Assembly: GCF_029784165.1 (NCBI RefSeq)
Contig: NC_073695.1
Coordinates: forward strand, 141,800,748 to 141,864,747
Source of the DNA: Wyeomyia smithii
Lineage: Eukaryota > Arthropoda > Insecta > Diptera > Culicidae
Direction: 5' to 3'
Length of the DNA stretch: 64,000 bases
The notes beneath the pieces were generated by a model. It searched no databases. It saw nothing but the letters and a program-made list of their open reading frames with translations, and had not been told where the DNA came from. Positions 32,772-43,378 of the stretch are shown here, piece by piece. The position numbers and the translations under genes are program-made. The stretch's first letter is position 1; every line of letters starts with the position of its first letter.

Positions 32772-35634
32772 AATAAAACCTAGCACAAGTCCTTGGAATG
32801 CACCGGTACTATGCGTACCAAAAAAACCAGATGCCCACGGCAACAAAAGGTATCGCATCGTGGTTGATTTTAGAGCTTTGAATGAGGTGACTAAACCTTT
32901 TGTATATCCGATACCGCTTATCAACGAGATATTGGATAATGTGGGGAAAGCGAAATATTTTTCTTCCATCGATTTAAAATCGGGCTTTTATCAAGTCCCA
33001 ATAGACCGCCGTGATGCGGCAAAAACGGCTTTTTCTACGCCAAAAGGCCATTTTGAATTTACGCGAATGCCAATGGGGTTGCAGAACAGTCCTTCAACTT
33101 TTCAAAAGCTAATGAATACTGTTTTGTTTGAGATCGGGGATGTAAAAGCATTTGTCTACCTCGATGATATTATAGTTTTTGGCGACACAATCGCCGATCA
33201 CAATGTTAATCTGCGTAAGATGCTGCAAGCATTGCGTAAACATAATTTTAAAATTGAACCATCGAAATGCCAATTTCTAAAGAGAGAAATAGAATATTTG
33301 GGTCATGTCATTAATGAAAACGGCATTAAGCCCACAAATGCAAATATACAGGCCATACAAAGCCTTAAGCCGCCCACTAACGTAAAAGGTATAAGATCGT
33401 TCTTGGGCACAGTAAATTTTTACGGTAAATTTATCCCTAACATCGCGGAAAAACGCAAACCGCTCAATGATTTGTTGAAGAAAGACGCTAAATTTGTGTG
33501 GGGAAAGGAATGCCATGAAGCGTTTGAATTCCTTAGAAACGCGCTGATAACAGAGCCTGTTTTAGTCCGGTCAGATTATAAGACACTTTTGTTATTACGA
33601 CGGACGCTAGCAATTATGCTATTGGTGCCGTCTTGTCGAATGAAAAATTCATGCACCGGCCGATCGCATTCGCGAGTCGGGCACTTGTAGGTGCAGAAAC
33701 AAGGTATCATATAATAGAAAAGGAACTACTGGCAATTGTATGGGCTGTAGAATATTTCAGACACTACATTTTTGGTCAAAAGTTTATCGTTTACACGGAT
33801 CATCGACCTCTTATAGCGATTTGGAGGCTTAAAGAGACGTCTCCAACGCTAACAAGACTGAGACTGAAGCTGCAAGGTTTAGAATGCAGCATCAGATATA
33901 AACAAGGAAGTGAGAATATAGTCGCGATTTTTATCAAGACTGTCTGACGGGACATGTCAGGGGCAAGAAAGTGCACCCCGGAGGCAAATAGCTATGATTA
34001 CGCGTCAACAGAAGCGCCTATTAGAACAGCAAAAAACCGCATTAGATGATTTGAATGGCACAATTAAAGATTTGGGTGCTATAGACATTGCAGATGTCGT
34101 AGAAGATGAGGATAAGCAACGGCTCGTTGACATTTCATATGAGGATTTTTCACAGGCATTATCAAATGACCTGATACCAAGCGAGACAGTGGAAGTCTCG
34201 AAAAGAATATTGAACGAGAGAAATATCGAAGCTCGTATCGTCATTTTAAACAGTCGGACAGCATACAGGGAACTTAAGACACTGTATCAGCTATCACATG
34301 GACTGAACGAATATGTAAAAGATGGGATACTGAATTTAAAAAATAAGAATGTAGGCGGCTTCATTTTAGACGGTAGTGGAAATTCATTAATTGACTGCCG
34401 AAAATTCTTTTCATTATTTTTGGAAAGTTTCAATAAAAGCCCCACGGCCGTGAAAGCTGCCAGGGTTATTCATTTAATTTCTTTTAGAAAAATAAAACAA
34501 CAAGAGATTCTCCGAATGATTCAATTTCTGGCAAGTAAGCTAGAAAAGGAAATTATTTTATACAATGCTGATAGCGAGCGTACACTAGTAGCGCCGGATC
34601 AGGTAGAAACGATTTTGACAGAATTTCACGACGCGCCTTTAGGAGGACATATTGGAGCACGGCGTATGCGCCAAAGAATTGGCACATTATTTATTTGGCC
34701 TAATATGAGGCGCGATATTGAGAATTATGTCCGGTAGTGCGACTCCTGCCAAAAGAATAAAATTTGCAGAGCAAACAAGATTCCGATGCAGATCACTACG
34801 ACTGCGTCAGAGCCATTTGAAAAATTATATATGGATATCGTGGTGTTACCCGAATCCGATAATGGAAACCGATATGGTCTAGTCATGCAAGATGACTTGA
34901 CTAGATACTTAGTTGTTGCACCAATGCAAAATCAAGAGAGCTATACAGTAGCGGAAACTTTTGTCAAAAATTATATATGTAAATTTGGTGCGCCGTTAGA
35001 ACTAGTTACAGACAACGGCACAAATTTTGTAAGCGCACTAATGAAAGACGTGTGTAAAATTTTGAAGATTAAAAAGATTACAACTAGTCCGTACCACCCA
35101 CAGGCTAATTTAGTAGAAAGATCAAATCGCGAACTGAAAACATATTTAAGACAGTTTGTCGGCGGAAAGCCTAACACATGGGATCAATTTCTCCCATTTT
35201 TTATGTTCGAGTATAGCACAACCATGAATTCATCCACGGGCTATACTCCATTCCACCTATTATATGGACGTGCGGCACGCATACCGACCTCCATATACAA
35301 ACGAAAAAACCTAGATGACATTAACTACAAAACGTATGCTGAAGAGATGGGAAAGATCTTTTATGACCTGCATGCGAATGCGAAGGCCAATTTAATCAAA
35401 AGTGAAGAAGGTCGCAAGCTAATCTACGACAAGACTTCCAACGACTTCAAACCTATGTGGGGAGATCTTGTGTTAGTAAAACATGTTTCGACTGGTCCAG
35501 GTCAAAAGCTCCAAAATATGTGGAGAGGACCTTATGAAGTGGTCGAAATTCCAAGCGAAATGACCACAGTAATAAAAAACGGCAATCGCCTGGAGAAAGT
35601 TCATAATAACCGATTAAAGCGTTACTATGACTAA
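32772..35634 (+). pseudogene. pol: Pol, C-terminal part: RT, RNase H, integrase
   Basis: RT palm motifs RIVVDFRALNEVT, SSIDLKSGFYQV and the catalytic VYLDDIIVFG are followed by RNase H (from the TDAS-type start near 33600; HIIEKELLAIVWAVEYFRHY; FIVYTDHRPL). The integrase has an HHCC finger (H at FHDAPLGGH, CDSC-QKNK), the D,D35E residues (KLYMDIVV, LVTDNGTNFV, NLVERSNREL) and a C-terminal GPY/F-type module (WRGPYEVVEI). Breaks are a frameshift near 33590, a one-base loss near 33923 and TAG at 34735-34737, which cuts the integrase finger. Ty3/gypsy domain order is clear. Confidence 0.9.
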
Positions 35635-35943
35635 ATTCACGAATTTGCATTTGTATTTTTTTTAGAGAAATAACAGCCGACTATAGATTTGACAACATGT
35701 TTTGTCGGACGACATGAGTTTAAAAAAAACGCACCACAGCGTGATACGATATACAGTAAATAAACGACGCCGACAGAAGTTTGAAAAGAAAAAAACGACT
35801 TAACTCTATAAGAACGATTTTCAAAAAAAAAGAGATAATAATTTTATAAAGAATTATTTTATAGATTTTTTTTATGTAAAGAATAAATTGTAGCGAAGTA
35901 TAATCATTAATTTTAAATAGAACAAGATAAGCAGAAGCGAGCG

Positions 35944-36563
35944 CAATTTAATTTGCCTCCCTGGGGGCGCCATACAATTCAGCGGCAAACCCGCTGGCAA
36001 GTGAAAAGTTGCAATATCATCATGCGCGGGCCCGTGAACAGACGTTGCAAAATAATATTAATTCTTAGTCGGTCAAACATGCATATCGAGTTGAAGTTAC
36101 TCGAGATGCAACATTGAATTTATTTACATCGTTTAGGATTAGATTCCATTAGAGTTCATTGCCGAGAACAAAACAAAGACAGAAATTTGATGCGCACACG
36201 CAAGCGATGAGCGCCTATCAGCAGAGTATCATAGGGCGCTCGACACTATTTTTTTTTATTGCAAGCGCAAACGCGCATAATCAACTCATATGACGTTGAC
36301 CAAGGAATTTTGTCAACGATGTAGAAAGTGGACGAATCGACTGACTTAAATGTGACAATGATGACAATTACATTAATCGTAAAGAAAATTCTCTTTTAAC
36401 AAATTTTCAATAGAAAAAAAAATCCAACCGTCAAGACGAATTTAATTGAATTCCATATTTAATTAAAAAGAGGTTCTTAACTATCGGTGACAGTTGTAAT
36501 ATGAATCAATTTTTGTCACCCGGGAGCGCCACAAAAATCTGCAACAAACCCGCTGGCAAGCAT
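35944..36563 (+). repeat. Spaced direct repeat in the LTR element interior
   Basis: Copies at about 35944-36007 and 36504-36563 align over most of their length: GGGGGCGCCA/GGGAGCGCCA, then AATTCAGCGG/AATCTGCAA, then the identical CAAACCCGCTGGCAAG. Their role is unknown; they flank the 3' side of the antisense gene. Confidence 0.65.
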
Positions 36564-36714
36564 GAAAATAAAAATCACCACGATCGAAGAAACGACGAAA
36601 ATAAAAGAACACGTAGCCGCGCTGCAACGGTCGCGAATACTAAAGGATTTTTTCTTTCTTGTCCATTTACACAGAAGAAAACGAATTTAAACAAAAAAAA
36701 AAGGGAGTCACCAT

Positions 36715-36720
36715 TTTATT
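36715..36720 (-). terminator. Predicted poly(A) signal of the antisense gene
   Basis: AATAAA on the minus strand, about 36 nt after the antisense ORF's stop, followed by TGGTGAC and a long U-rich run. This is the expected layout of a cleavage/polyadenylation site. Confidence 0.6.
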
Positions 36721-36755
36721 CGAAACTTTCTGCACACATGATTTTCTTGTAAACA

Positions 36756-37412
36756 CTAGCGGCGATATAGTGTTTGCCGCACTTCAAAAAGAGACCCCCC
36801 CTCCACAGCAATGATGTCGCTTATCCAGTTTCGGAATAAGAAGCGCCATACATGGCGCAAACCACGAGGCGGCTCACGCAGGTTGGTTATTCGAACCTCC
36901 CAACCTAGGAGGATGTCCAGGAACTGGAGTTCCTCGCGTGTCACGGGACCGGACACTCCCGTCAGAGCCCACCGCCGGAGGCTCCAATGATGAATTTCCG
37001 TAAGGAACGGGCGAAAACCGAGATACCCCGAAAAGAGGTATCTCACCAGCCGCCCGAGAAATCCGATGGTGGCCGTCATGCCCGATTGATCAGTTGGGGT
37101 GTTTGGCTCCGAAATCCACTCCTCCGGAAAGCGGTAGAAATACGGCTGCATCCGCAGCCACTCCGAGATCGGCAGGAGCGGTTGTGGGATAGGGCGAATG
37201 AGCTCCACGGCATAAACCGTGGGCTCAACATACTCCGGACGGTCTTCATCCAGTTCCGGTTCTCGTTCCCACATCCCCCAAGGTTGCCACTCTTCGTCGG
37301 CGAGCGGTTCTTCTTCAAATACACCAAAGCGATCCACTAAGGGAGCCGGTCGCACGGGAAATTCGGGACGCACACGCGCCGGCAGACCATCTTCGATTAC
37401 CGGAATGCACAT
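36756..37412 (-). CDS. Antisense cargo ORF of unknown function, 218 aa
   Basis: This ORF is on the opposite strand to gag, pol and env, between pol and env. It starts MCIPVIEDG, with A at -3 in good context, and ends EVRQTLYRR. It is visibly more GC-rich than its surroundings. Residues 10-95 are acidic and proline/tryptophan-rich (FEEEPLADEEWQPWGMW); residues 95-218 are more globular, with W/F/L/R-rich helical patterns (GRLVRYLFSGYLGFRP, LRHVWRFLFRNW). I see no signal peptide, no clear membrane segment and no domain I can name. A predicted 93-nt intron lies 26 nt upstream and an AATAAA lies just downstream, so it looks like its own transcription unit. It may be a captured host or viral gene; the function is unknown. 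Confidence 0.65.
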   Translation of the reverse strand: MCIPVIEDGLPARVRPEFPVRPAPLVDRFGVFEEEPLADEEWQPWGMWEREPELDEDRPEYVEPTVYAVELIRPIPQPLLPISEWLRMQPYFYRFPEEWISEPNTPTDQSGMTATIGFLGRLVRYLFSGYLGFRPFLTEIHHWSLRRWALTGVSGPVTREELQFLDILLGWEVRITNLREPPRGLRHVWRFLFRNWISDIIAVEGGSLFEVRQTLYRR

Positions 37413-37438
37413 GATTGTTGAAACACAAGAAATCTTTC

Positions 37439-37531
37439 CTATAAAGAAGAAAAAACAACAGTAATTAAAAAAAAATAATTAAGAAAACATCAATTAAATA
37501 AAAGATCTGACCCACAAGTGGTCGAGCTTAC
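37439..37531 (-). other. Predicted 5'-UTR intron of the antisense gene
   Basis: On the minus strand the donor is CAG|GTAAGC (37532/37531). The acceptor is a long T/C tract ending CTTTATAG|G (37439/37438). The 93-nt length is typical of insect introns. Both sites are near-consensus only when read antisense to the element, so splicing of genomic element RNA would not remove it. Confidence 0.65.
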
Positions 37532-37967
37532 CTGATTGAAGTTAAAAAAACAGAATGATTAGATTTTGCACCGAGTAATTAAACGGACCACAATTGCACG
37601 GCTAAAACTTAAAACTTTGTTTCGTTGTAGTAGTTAATAGTAGCATGCATTGAAATTAGAGCGAAGAAAAGATAAAGAGGGAAACTAAATTGGAACTCCG
37701 CGACAGCGACGACACACGGAAATATAACGCCACTATTTTTTTTTTTTTATTCACTTTTCCTTGCGATTCTGTTCAAGGAAATATATGCAATCCGACCTTG
37801 CAAAACGCGCACGTAACAGTTGTTTACTATGTCAGTAGTAAAAGATAATAATTTAAAGACCACAAATATATCGCTTACATAAACACAAAAATGAACTAAA
37901 TGTAGGCACATGAACGAGAGCTATTTACGATAGAAAAATCCTTTCTTTCTATCAAATTAATTTACAG

Positions 37968-40042
37968 GGGGCTCGTATTGATAGGACCAATTATGGCCAA
38001 TCTGGAAGTCGAGATCGATAGACTACCCAACACCCTAATTGTAAGAGGCAAATACACGATAGAGATAACTTTATCTCTCAACACTATCAATAAAGAAGAA
38101 AGCTTCCTGAAAGATGCAGAAAAAAAGTTCCGTACGACGTGCAAGGAACTGGAGGAGAAAATAACCTCTATTAAGTGCATGCGAGCGACCCAGCATCTCC
38201 GAGGAACGTTGGAAGAAATTCACAATAAGGGTAATTTTATAAAAACATATTTTAATATTAGAGAGCGAAAACGCAGCATATGGTCGGCGTTGGGAGCAAT
38301 GGACTCAAATGACAGAACTAGATTAGACTATGACATGGACCAACTTAGAGGCAACGAAGAAAAATTAAAAAACGGTTTAATCCACCAGGCAAACGTGCTG
38401 CAAAGCACATATAATTTGTGAATACTTCGGTTTTGAACATGGATACACATTTGATGGCCATGAAGGATAAAGTTGAAAAACTAAAATTTGAAGTGGTCAA
38501 GTACGCAAACTTCACCCAAAATATCGAAAATATTATCAACCTAGAAACCAGACTATTAAAAATGGGTTTATGGTTAAATAGTCTCAGCAGCAAGCTGGAG
38601 AAAAAGTTAGATACACTCGTTGCGGCTTTAACACAGCATACATCAGCAAATAATATTTTGAGAGGTCTAGTTCCACCGGGCGCTCTAATAGATAAGTTAA
38701 AATTATTAGAAACCACTATAGACGGAGGATTATCATTTCCGCATGACAAAGACGGACGAATTACGATTGATATGCTGAACAATATCAATTATGAGCATGA
38801 GCTTATAGACAAAGAACGAATAAATTTTAAGTTCTACGTAGCGCTTGTAGGAACAGAATACTTCGAAACACGCCGAGTTGCAATTATGCCTCAATTGACA
38901 AATTTTACAGTCCTCATTAGACACATAGAGGAAAATATAGTCATGTTTAAATATGAGAGTGATTGGGGGTACACTCTAACAAGCGACGAATACACTAAAT
39001 GTACTAAATTAAAAGGCGTCACAATATGTGACATTAGCACGGCCCAGGAAAATTTGAAAAGGGCCCAAAATGTGCGACTGGAATTATTTTAGAGAAAAAT
39101 ACAGTGCTGTGCCAAGCAAAAGCAGTGGTGACTAACCACACTATGTGGTTCGCGACAAGATCTAGAAATAATCGGAAATACCTGGCACCAATGAAAACAA
39201 ACATTACCATTGAAATAAACGGAAACATGACACAGCAAACCGTAGACGGTGCGGGCATTATAAGATTGACCCCGCATATGGTAGTACACACTGATTTTAT
39301 ACGACTAGAATACTACGAGACAAATTATGAATGGGCCACAAACGTTACATTACTACCAGACAACATAAACAGAATAGAAACACAGGACGTGGACTTAAGA
39401 GAAGTCCCAATTTGGAATGGAATTGAAAAAGTATATTCCTATATAAATCAAAAAACCTTATTTGACCTCGGGGTTGATGTAAAAGACATTAAAACCAAAG
39501 GCTACGGTTTAAAGAATCTAATTTATGCACCATTGGAAAATCCGTGGACAAGTATACCGGTAGTGATAGGGATCACTACAACTATTATTATAATCCTGTG
39601 CCTATACAAAGGGAGAATTTCATGCTGCGCACGCAGAACAACGATAGAAAATTTAACAAATGAACGAGCGAAAGAGAGAGAAAAAGTATCACGGCCAAGA
39701 ATTAATGACCGTGCAAGCACAACTAAACAGGACATATTTAAAATGAACAAACAAGACATTGAGGGTAGCGATCACAGTAAGCGGGGAAAAAGCGTTAAAA
39801 GGGAAACAGAGCCTCACAAAATAGTGATGGAAAAATTGGGAATGTCCCAGGAAATAAATACACCAGTTAGTAAGGTGATTTGGGAAAATGAAAATATTAA
39901 AGACTCCAAGACGACTAGAGCAAAAGCCACCATCGCAGAGGAAGAAGGACGACACTTTTCATTACACAAAATAATAAGTAACAGCAAGGAAAGTAACAAA
40001 GCTCCGAAAAGGCCCATACGGCTCGGTATCATAACAAAGTGA
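37968..40042 (+). pseudogene. env: Env: errantivirus F-like membrane glycoprotein, disrupted
   Basis: The predicted exon follows an acceptor (TTTACAG|G at 37967/37968); the first internal ATG is at 37993. Near 38270 a basic furin-type site RERKR is followed by a hydrophobic segment and an MDS.D motif, as in insect retroviral and baculovirus F-type fusion proteins. A heptad-rich middle follows. The transmembrane segment is WTSIPVVIGITTTIIIILCL (about 39541-39600), with a long basic cytoplasmic tail of about 145 residues. Two frame breaks, near 38418 and between 39092 and 39104, disable the gene. Known relatives mediate membrane fusion; this copy cannot encode the whole protein. Confidence 0.8.
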
Positions 40043-42435
40043 AAATAAAAATAAACATAATGGAATGAGTTGACATCGCTACGACGATATTGCGACTGGA
40101 AAAACTTTCGTTTTTAAAGCAAATTTCCTGAGACGTTAGAAAAGAAAAATAGACATTTAGCAAAAGAAAAAAATAACGACTGACGGTAAAATTAACGAAA
40201 AAAATAGGAATTATTTGACAGAGCCGATCGATAACTTAGCAAGCTTTGGACCAAAATCGAAGGTTATTGAACGAAGACATAAAATATGAAGGCGTGAAGA
40301 AATACAAAAAAGTCGCCGAAAAAGATGAATAAACGTTTATTGACAAGAGTCGAAAGGCATAAATTCGACGGAAAGATGGGTAAAAATGGAATAGTGTGCG
40401 GAAAGACGAAAAAGTTGCCATGAATGAAAAAAATGCAGCCTTTATTGAGCTAACTAAACGGGTGGTAAATAATAGAAGAAAAAAATCAAGAGGGCTCAAT
40501 AAGGGAAACGAAAGAGAAAAAGACAATTGTGGGCGTATTAAAAATGAAGAAAAAACGTGTTGACGAATGACAATAGGAGTGACATTTATTAGAATAAAAA
40601 AGTTTTTGCCAAAAAGAGGTGCGGGAAATTTTTTTTAATAAAATTTAAAAAGCAAGTTTGAATATGGGAAAAACATACAGTGAACAGAAGGTCTCATAAG
40701 CACGGGGACTGATTAAATAAAGATATAAGATGACTAACGCCAAATCTAACTAAGAAAGACGTTTTGGAAAAAATGTTGAACTTCCTGGACGAGGGGACGA
40801 CTAACGCTAGTAGATTCTACCATTCTGTTAATAGTTAGGATTGTGTGATTGGTTACAACGGGATGGTTACCCTGAATGATTGACGAGAATGCAAACTGAG
40901 TGTAAGAATAACAAGGGGATAACCGACCCAGGATGATTAAGTGTGTGAGACTTTCCTTCTATATCTAACCTTCTTATCTTTCAGAATCCCTAGGACAGGT
41001 GGTCACACCTTCGGACGGAAGGGGGAGAGGTATGTGCAGCAAACTGCATAATGAGAGATGTGTAAGTAGAATGTAAGTATGACAAGAATACACACGGACC
41101 GAGACAGCAGTATAACTAAAGAGAATTTGCAAATCATCCAGTAAAGGAGTTTGACATAATTGAAGTGGCCTAAATGTTTGTAAATCGGACAAAATAGTTG
41201 TGAATCCGATAGCAGAAAAGAATAATCGCAATGAGAAAAAAAGAAATGTTTAAATGAAAAGGAAAGAGCCACGACGGGCAACAAAGATTAACAAAGAAAA
41301 AGAGATAAGATAAGTTTTTTTGATAGCGGAATGTACTCCGCACGAGAATTAGAAAAAGAATTGTTTGTAAATCGGATTGAGTTCGAGTATAAAAAAAAAA
41401 GAAAAAAAAATGAATTGTGAAGTAAAAATTCGTTGAGAATGAATAATGTAAACGTTAATTAACCAATAGCATCCGATATAATAGAAAAAATGTACACTTT
41501 AGTAGGAAATGGAAAATTATGGTAATCGAAGAAAAAGAAAAACGGGCATAGTGGTTAAGTAGAAGATTAGGAGAAATAATAGAACGTAAAAGCCCGTTCG
41601 CGAGTGCAATTAATATTAAACAGCAAGTTGGCCCACAAAAAAAAGAATTTACACAAAAAAAATATAACCGCTTGTTTAGTAGGAGTAGAAATTAAGAAGT
41701 GATACCATTCTGAATTCAATAATCGAGACGGAGCGAGTTATCCAGGAAGCAGCCGAGAGGGTTCCTTATAAAAACTCTCATATATCACAAGGAACGAGGA
41801 GTCGGGTGAGGGGAGTTGGACGGTCGGGTGTGGAAGGCTGAACGGTTTAAACAGCATGACGAGGAGAGAAGGATGACCAATACCGAGATGGATGACGCAT
41901 ATCGAGGAAGCGAATTGTGACGAGAAGGAAGTCAACCACGACATGGCAAAAATTAACACAGCCCACGGTCGGGCTAGATATACACCAAGTTTTGAGGCAA
42001 AACCTAATGAGTGGAATGCGAGCACATACCTATCAAAACATGGGCCGCAATCACTAAAAACCCAACGAGCAAAACATCGTTACACAGTTTTGCATCGTTT
42101 TAACGACAATGTTTTTCCTTTCGCGCTGCTAATCAAGATGCGCGCATGAATGCAAGCTAGTTATTCTACAAGCAAGTTATTTGCAACCTTGTTTAGTCGG
42201 TCAAGTCAAGCCAGCTGACTATCACCATATAACGAAACCATTGGCAATCACGAAACGACTGCTGCCACTTGGTTTAGAAGATTGTTTTTTCGGCGGGCGT
42301 AATACGATTATATAGCCAATACACTTTGGAGAGAAGTCCGCCAGCCAACAAAGTTCATAACATACAAGGACAAAAGTGCACTCGTGAGGATCATTCGACG
42401 AAACACGGTGACGTGCGGTTTTGACGATATAAGGA

Positions 42436-42512
42436 GCAAATAAGACGACTCCACTACCAGGCGCAATAACACGATTTCACCACCAGGAGCAATAAGACGA
42501 TTCTACCACCAG
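42436..42512 (+). repeat. Three tandem 26-bp units upstream of the 3' LTR
   Basis: The units read GCAAATAAGACGACT..., GCGCAATAACACGATTTC... and GAGCAATAAGACGATTC..., each ending in (C)CACCAG or CTACCAG. They lie about 230 bp before the LTR. Confidence 0.75.
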
Positions 42513-42733
42513 CTGATGAGAACCTTGTAGGCCAGACACGCCCCTCCCGTTTAATTTCTCCGGCACCCCGGCTCGATGCATCGATTCGACGACGAGACCC
42601 TGCAAGCATTTTCACGAACTCCACAAACGACGTCAGGATGGCGAAATCATTCCTTTTAAATTTTGTATTATACATATGCCAGCAGCAGACCGACGTAAGT
42701 CATCTCTTCTAGATGACTCACGGCTCTTTGAGT

Positions 42734-42742
42734 GGGAGGAGA
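42734..42742 (+). promoter_or_regulatory. Polypurine tract
   Basis: GGGAGGAGA immediately upstream of the 3' LTR start TGAACAGG, the standard position for the plus-strand primer. Confidence 0.75.
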
Positions 42743-43376
42743 TGAACAGGCCTTCCAAGAAATTAATAAGCATTTTTGATTCTCATAAACTCTTGCATTA
42801 CATTCCCATGGACAGGAATATTCTTGTCCATGCATGTTTCTTGAATTAGGAATAAATCGCGACATTCCGTTCTCACAGACAGGTTCTGAAATAATAGCCG
42901 CGCATGTATGATTAATAAGCATTTCTTAAAGCACTCAGCATTTCTACTAATTTCAAGAGAACGATACTTTTTTTTTTTTTCTATAGCATTCGAAGTCGAA
43001 ATGCGACGCTCCGTTTCCGATGAGAACGAAACGATGACGGCCACATGGCAAATAACCTAAAATAATAATAATAATAATGAATACCGAACGATTTTCGATT
43101 GAGTAAGTGACGCCTGTCCGCGAGTAAATTGAGCGAGACGGAAGATACAAATACATAACTAACTAATTAAAAGTGTTAGGATTAACAAGGACAGGACGAA
43201 GAATCGGACAAGAGAATTGTTTCTCTCCAACTCTTTTTGGTAGGGTAGAATTAAGTTTGAAGTTAATTAATAAAACATTCGATTTCGAAAGTAGAATCAG
43301 TGCGGATGTTTTAATTCCCTGCACTTACAGGGACTCATCGTGCTTATCACAAGTCCCTGGCAAAGCTAAGTCTTTG
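42743..43376 (+). repeat. 3' LTR
   Basis: Nearly identical to 23263-23899. It ends AAGTCTTTG, possibly AAGTCTTTGCA if the following CA belongs to the LTR, and is followed by the interrupted TG microsatellite of the GCC-repeat. Confidence 0.95.
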
Positions 43377-43378
43377 CA

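Larger units (their letters stand above)
35635..36755 (+). other. Non-coding pol-antisense gene interval with a direct repeat
   Basis: AT-rich, with no supported sense ORF; an 83-codon frame at 36501-36752 is low-complexity. It holds two copies of a block of about 60 bp (about 35944-36007 and 36504-36563) sharing CAAACCCGCTGGCAAG exactly. The minus-strand AATAAA at 36720-36715 probably ends the antisense transcript. Confidence 0.55.
40043..42742 (+). other. Long purine-rich 3' non-coding region with polypurine tract
   Basis: 2.7 kb between env and the 3' LTR with no sense ORF. The plus strand is strongly A/G-rich (about 40060-41700), which creates spurious Ser/Phe/Leu-rich frames on the minus strand (40236-41284). 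Three 26-bp tandem units lie at 42436-42512. The tract GGGAGGAGA (42734-42742) abuts the 3' LTR and is the likely plus-strand primer. Confidence 0.65.
23263..43378 (+). mobile_element. Envelope-bearing gypsy-type LTR retroelement (errantivirus-like) with antisense cargo gene
   Basis: A pair of about 635-bp LTRs (23263-23899 and 42743-43376/8) brackets a primer site, gag, pol (PR-RT-RH-IN) and env in Ty3/gypsy order. Without the two jockey-type inserts the element is about 15.5 kb, roughly twice the usual gypsy size. The extra length lies in a 1.5-kb leader, a 2.3-kb pol-env interval holding an antisense gene, and a 2.7-kb 3' non-coding region. It sits inside the TG microsatellite of a GCC-repeat, so its short target duplication (TGTG-like) cannot be placed exactly. 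The coding strand is A-rich. Pol and env are disrupted, so this copy is defective. Confidence 0.92.

Noticed and set aside
36501..36752. 83-codon plus-strand ORF between pol and env
   Set aside because: Low-complexity Lys/Asn/Arg composition, and it overlaps a direct repeat and the antisense poly(A) signal; no support as a gene.
36987..37464. Plus-strand ORFs opposite the antisense gene
   Set aside because: Shorter, without splice or poly(A) signals, and best explained as shadows of the GC-rich minus-strand ORF.
40236..41284. Three minus-strand ORFs rich in Ser, Phe and Leu within the LTR element's 3' region
   Set aside because: They arise from the purine-rich sense strand; there is no start context, intron, poly(A) signal or recognisable domain, unlike the antisense ORF at 36756.
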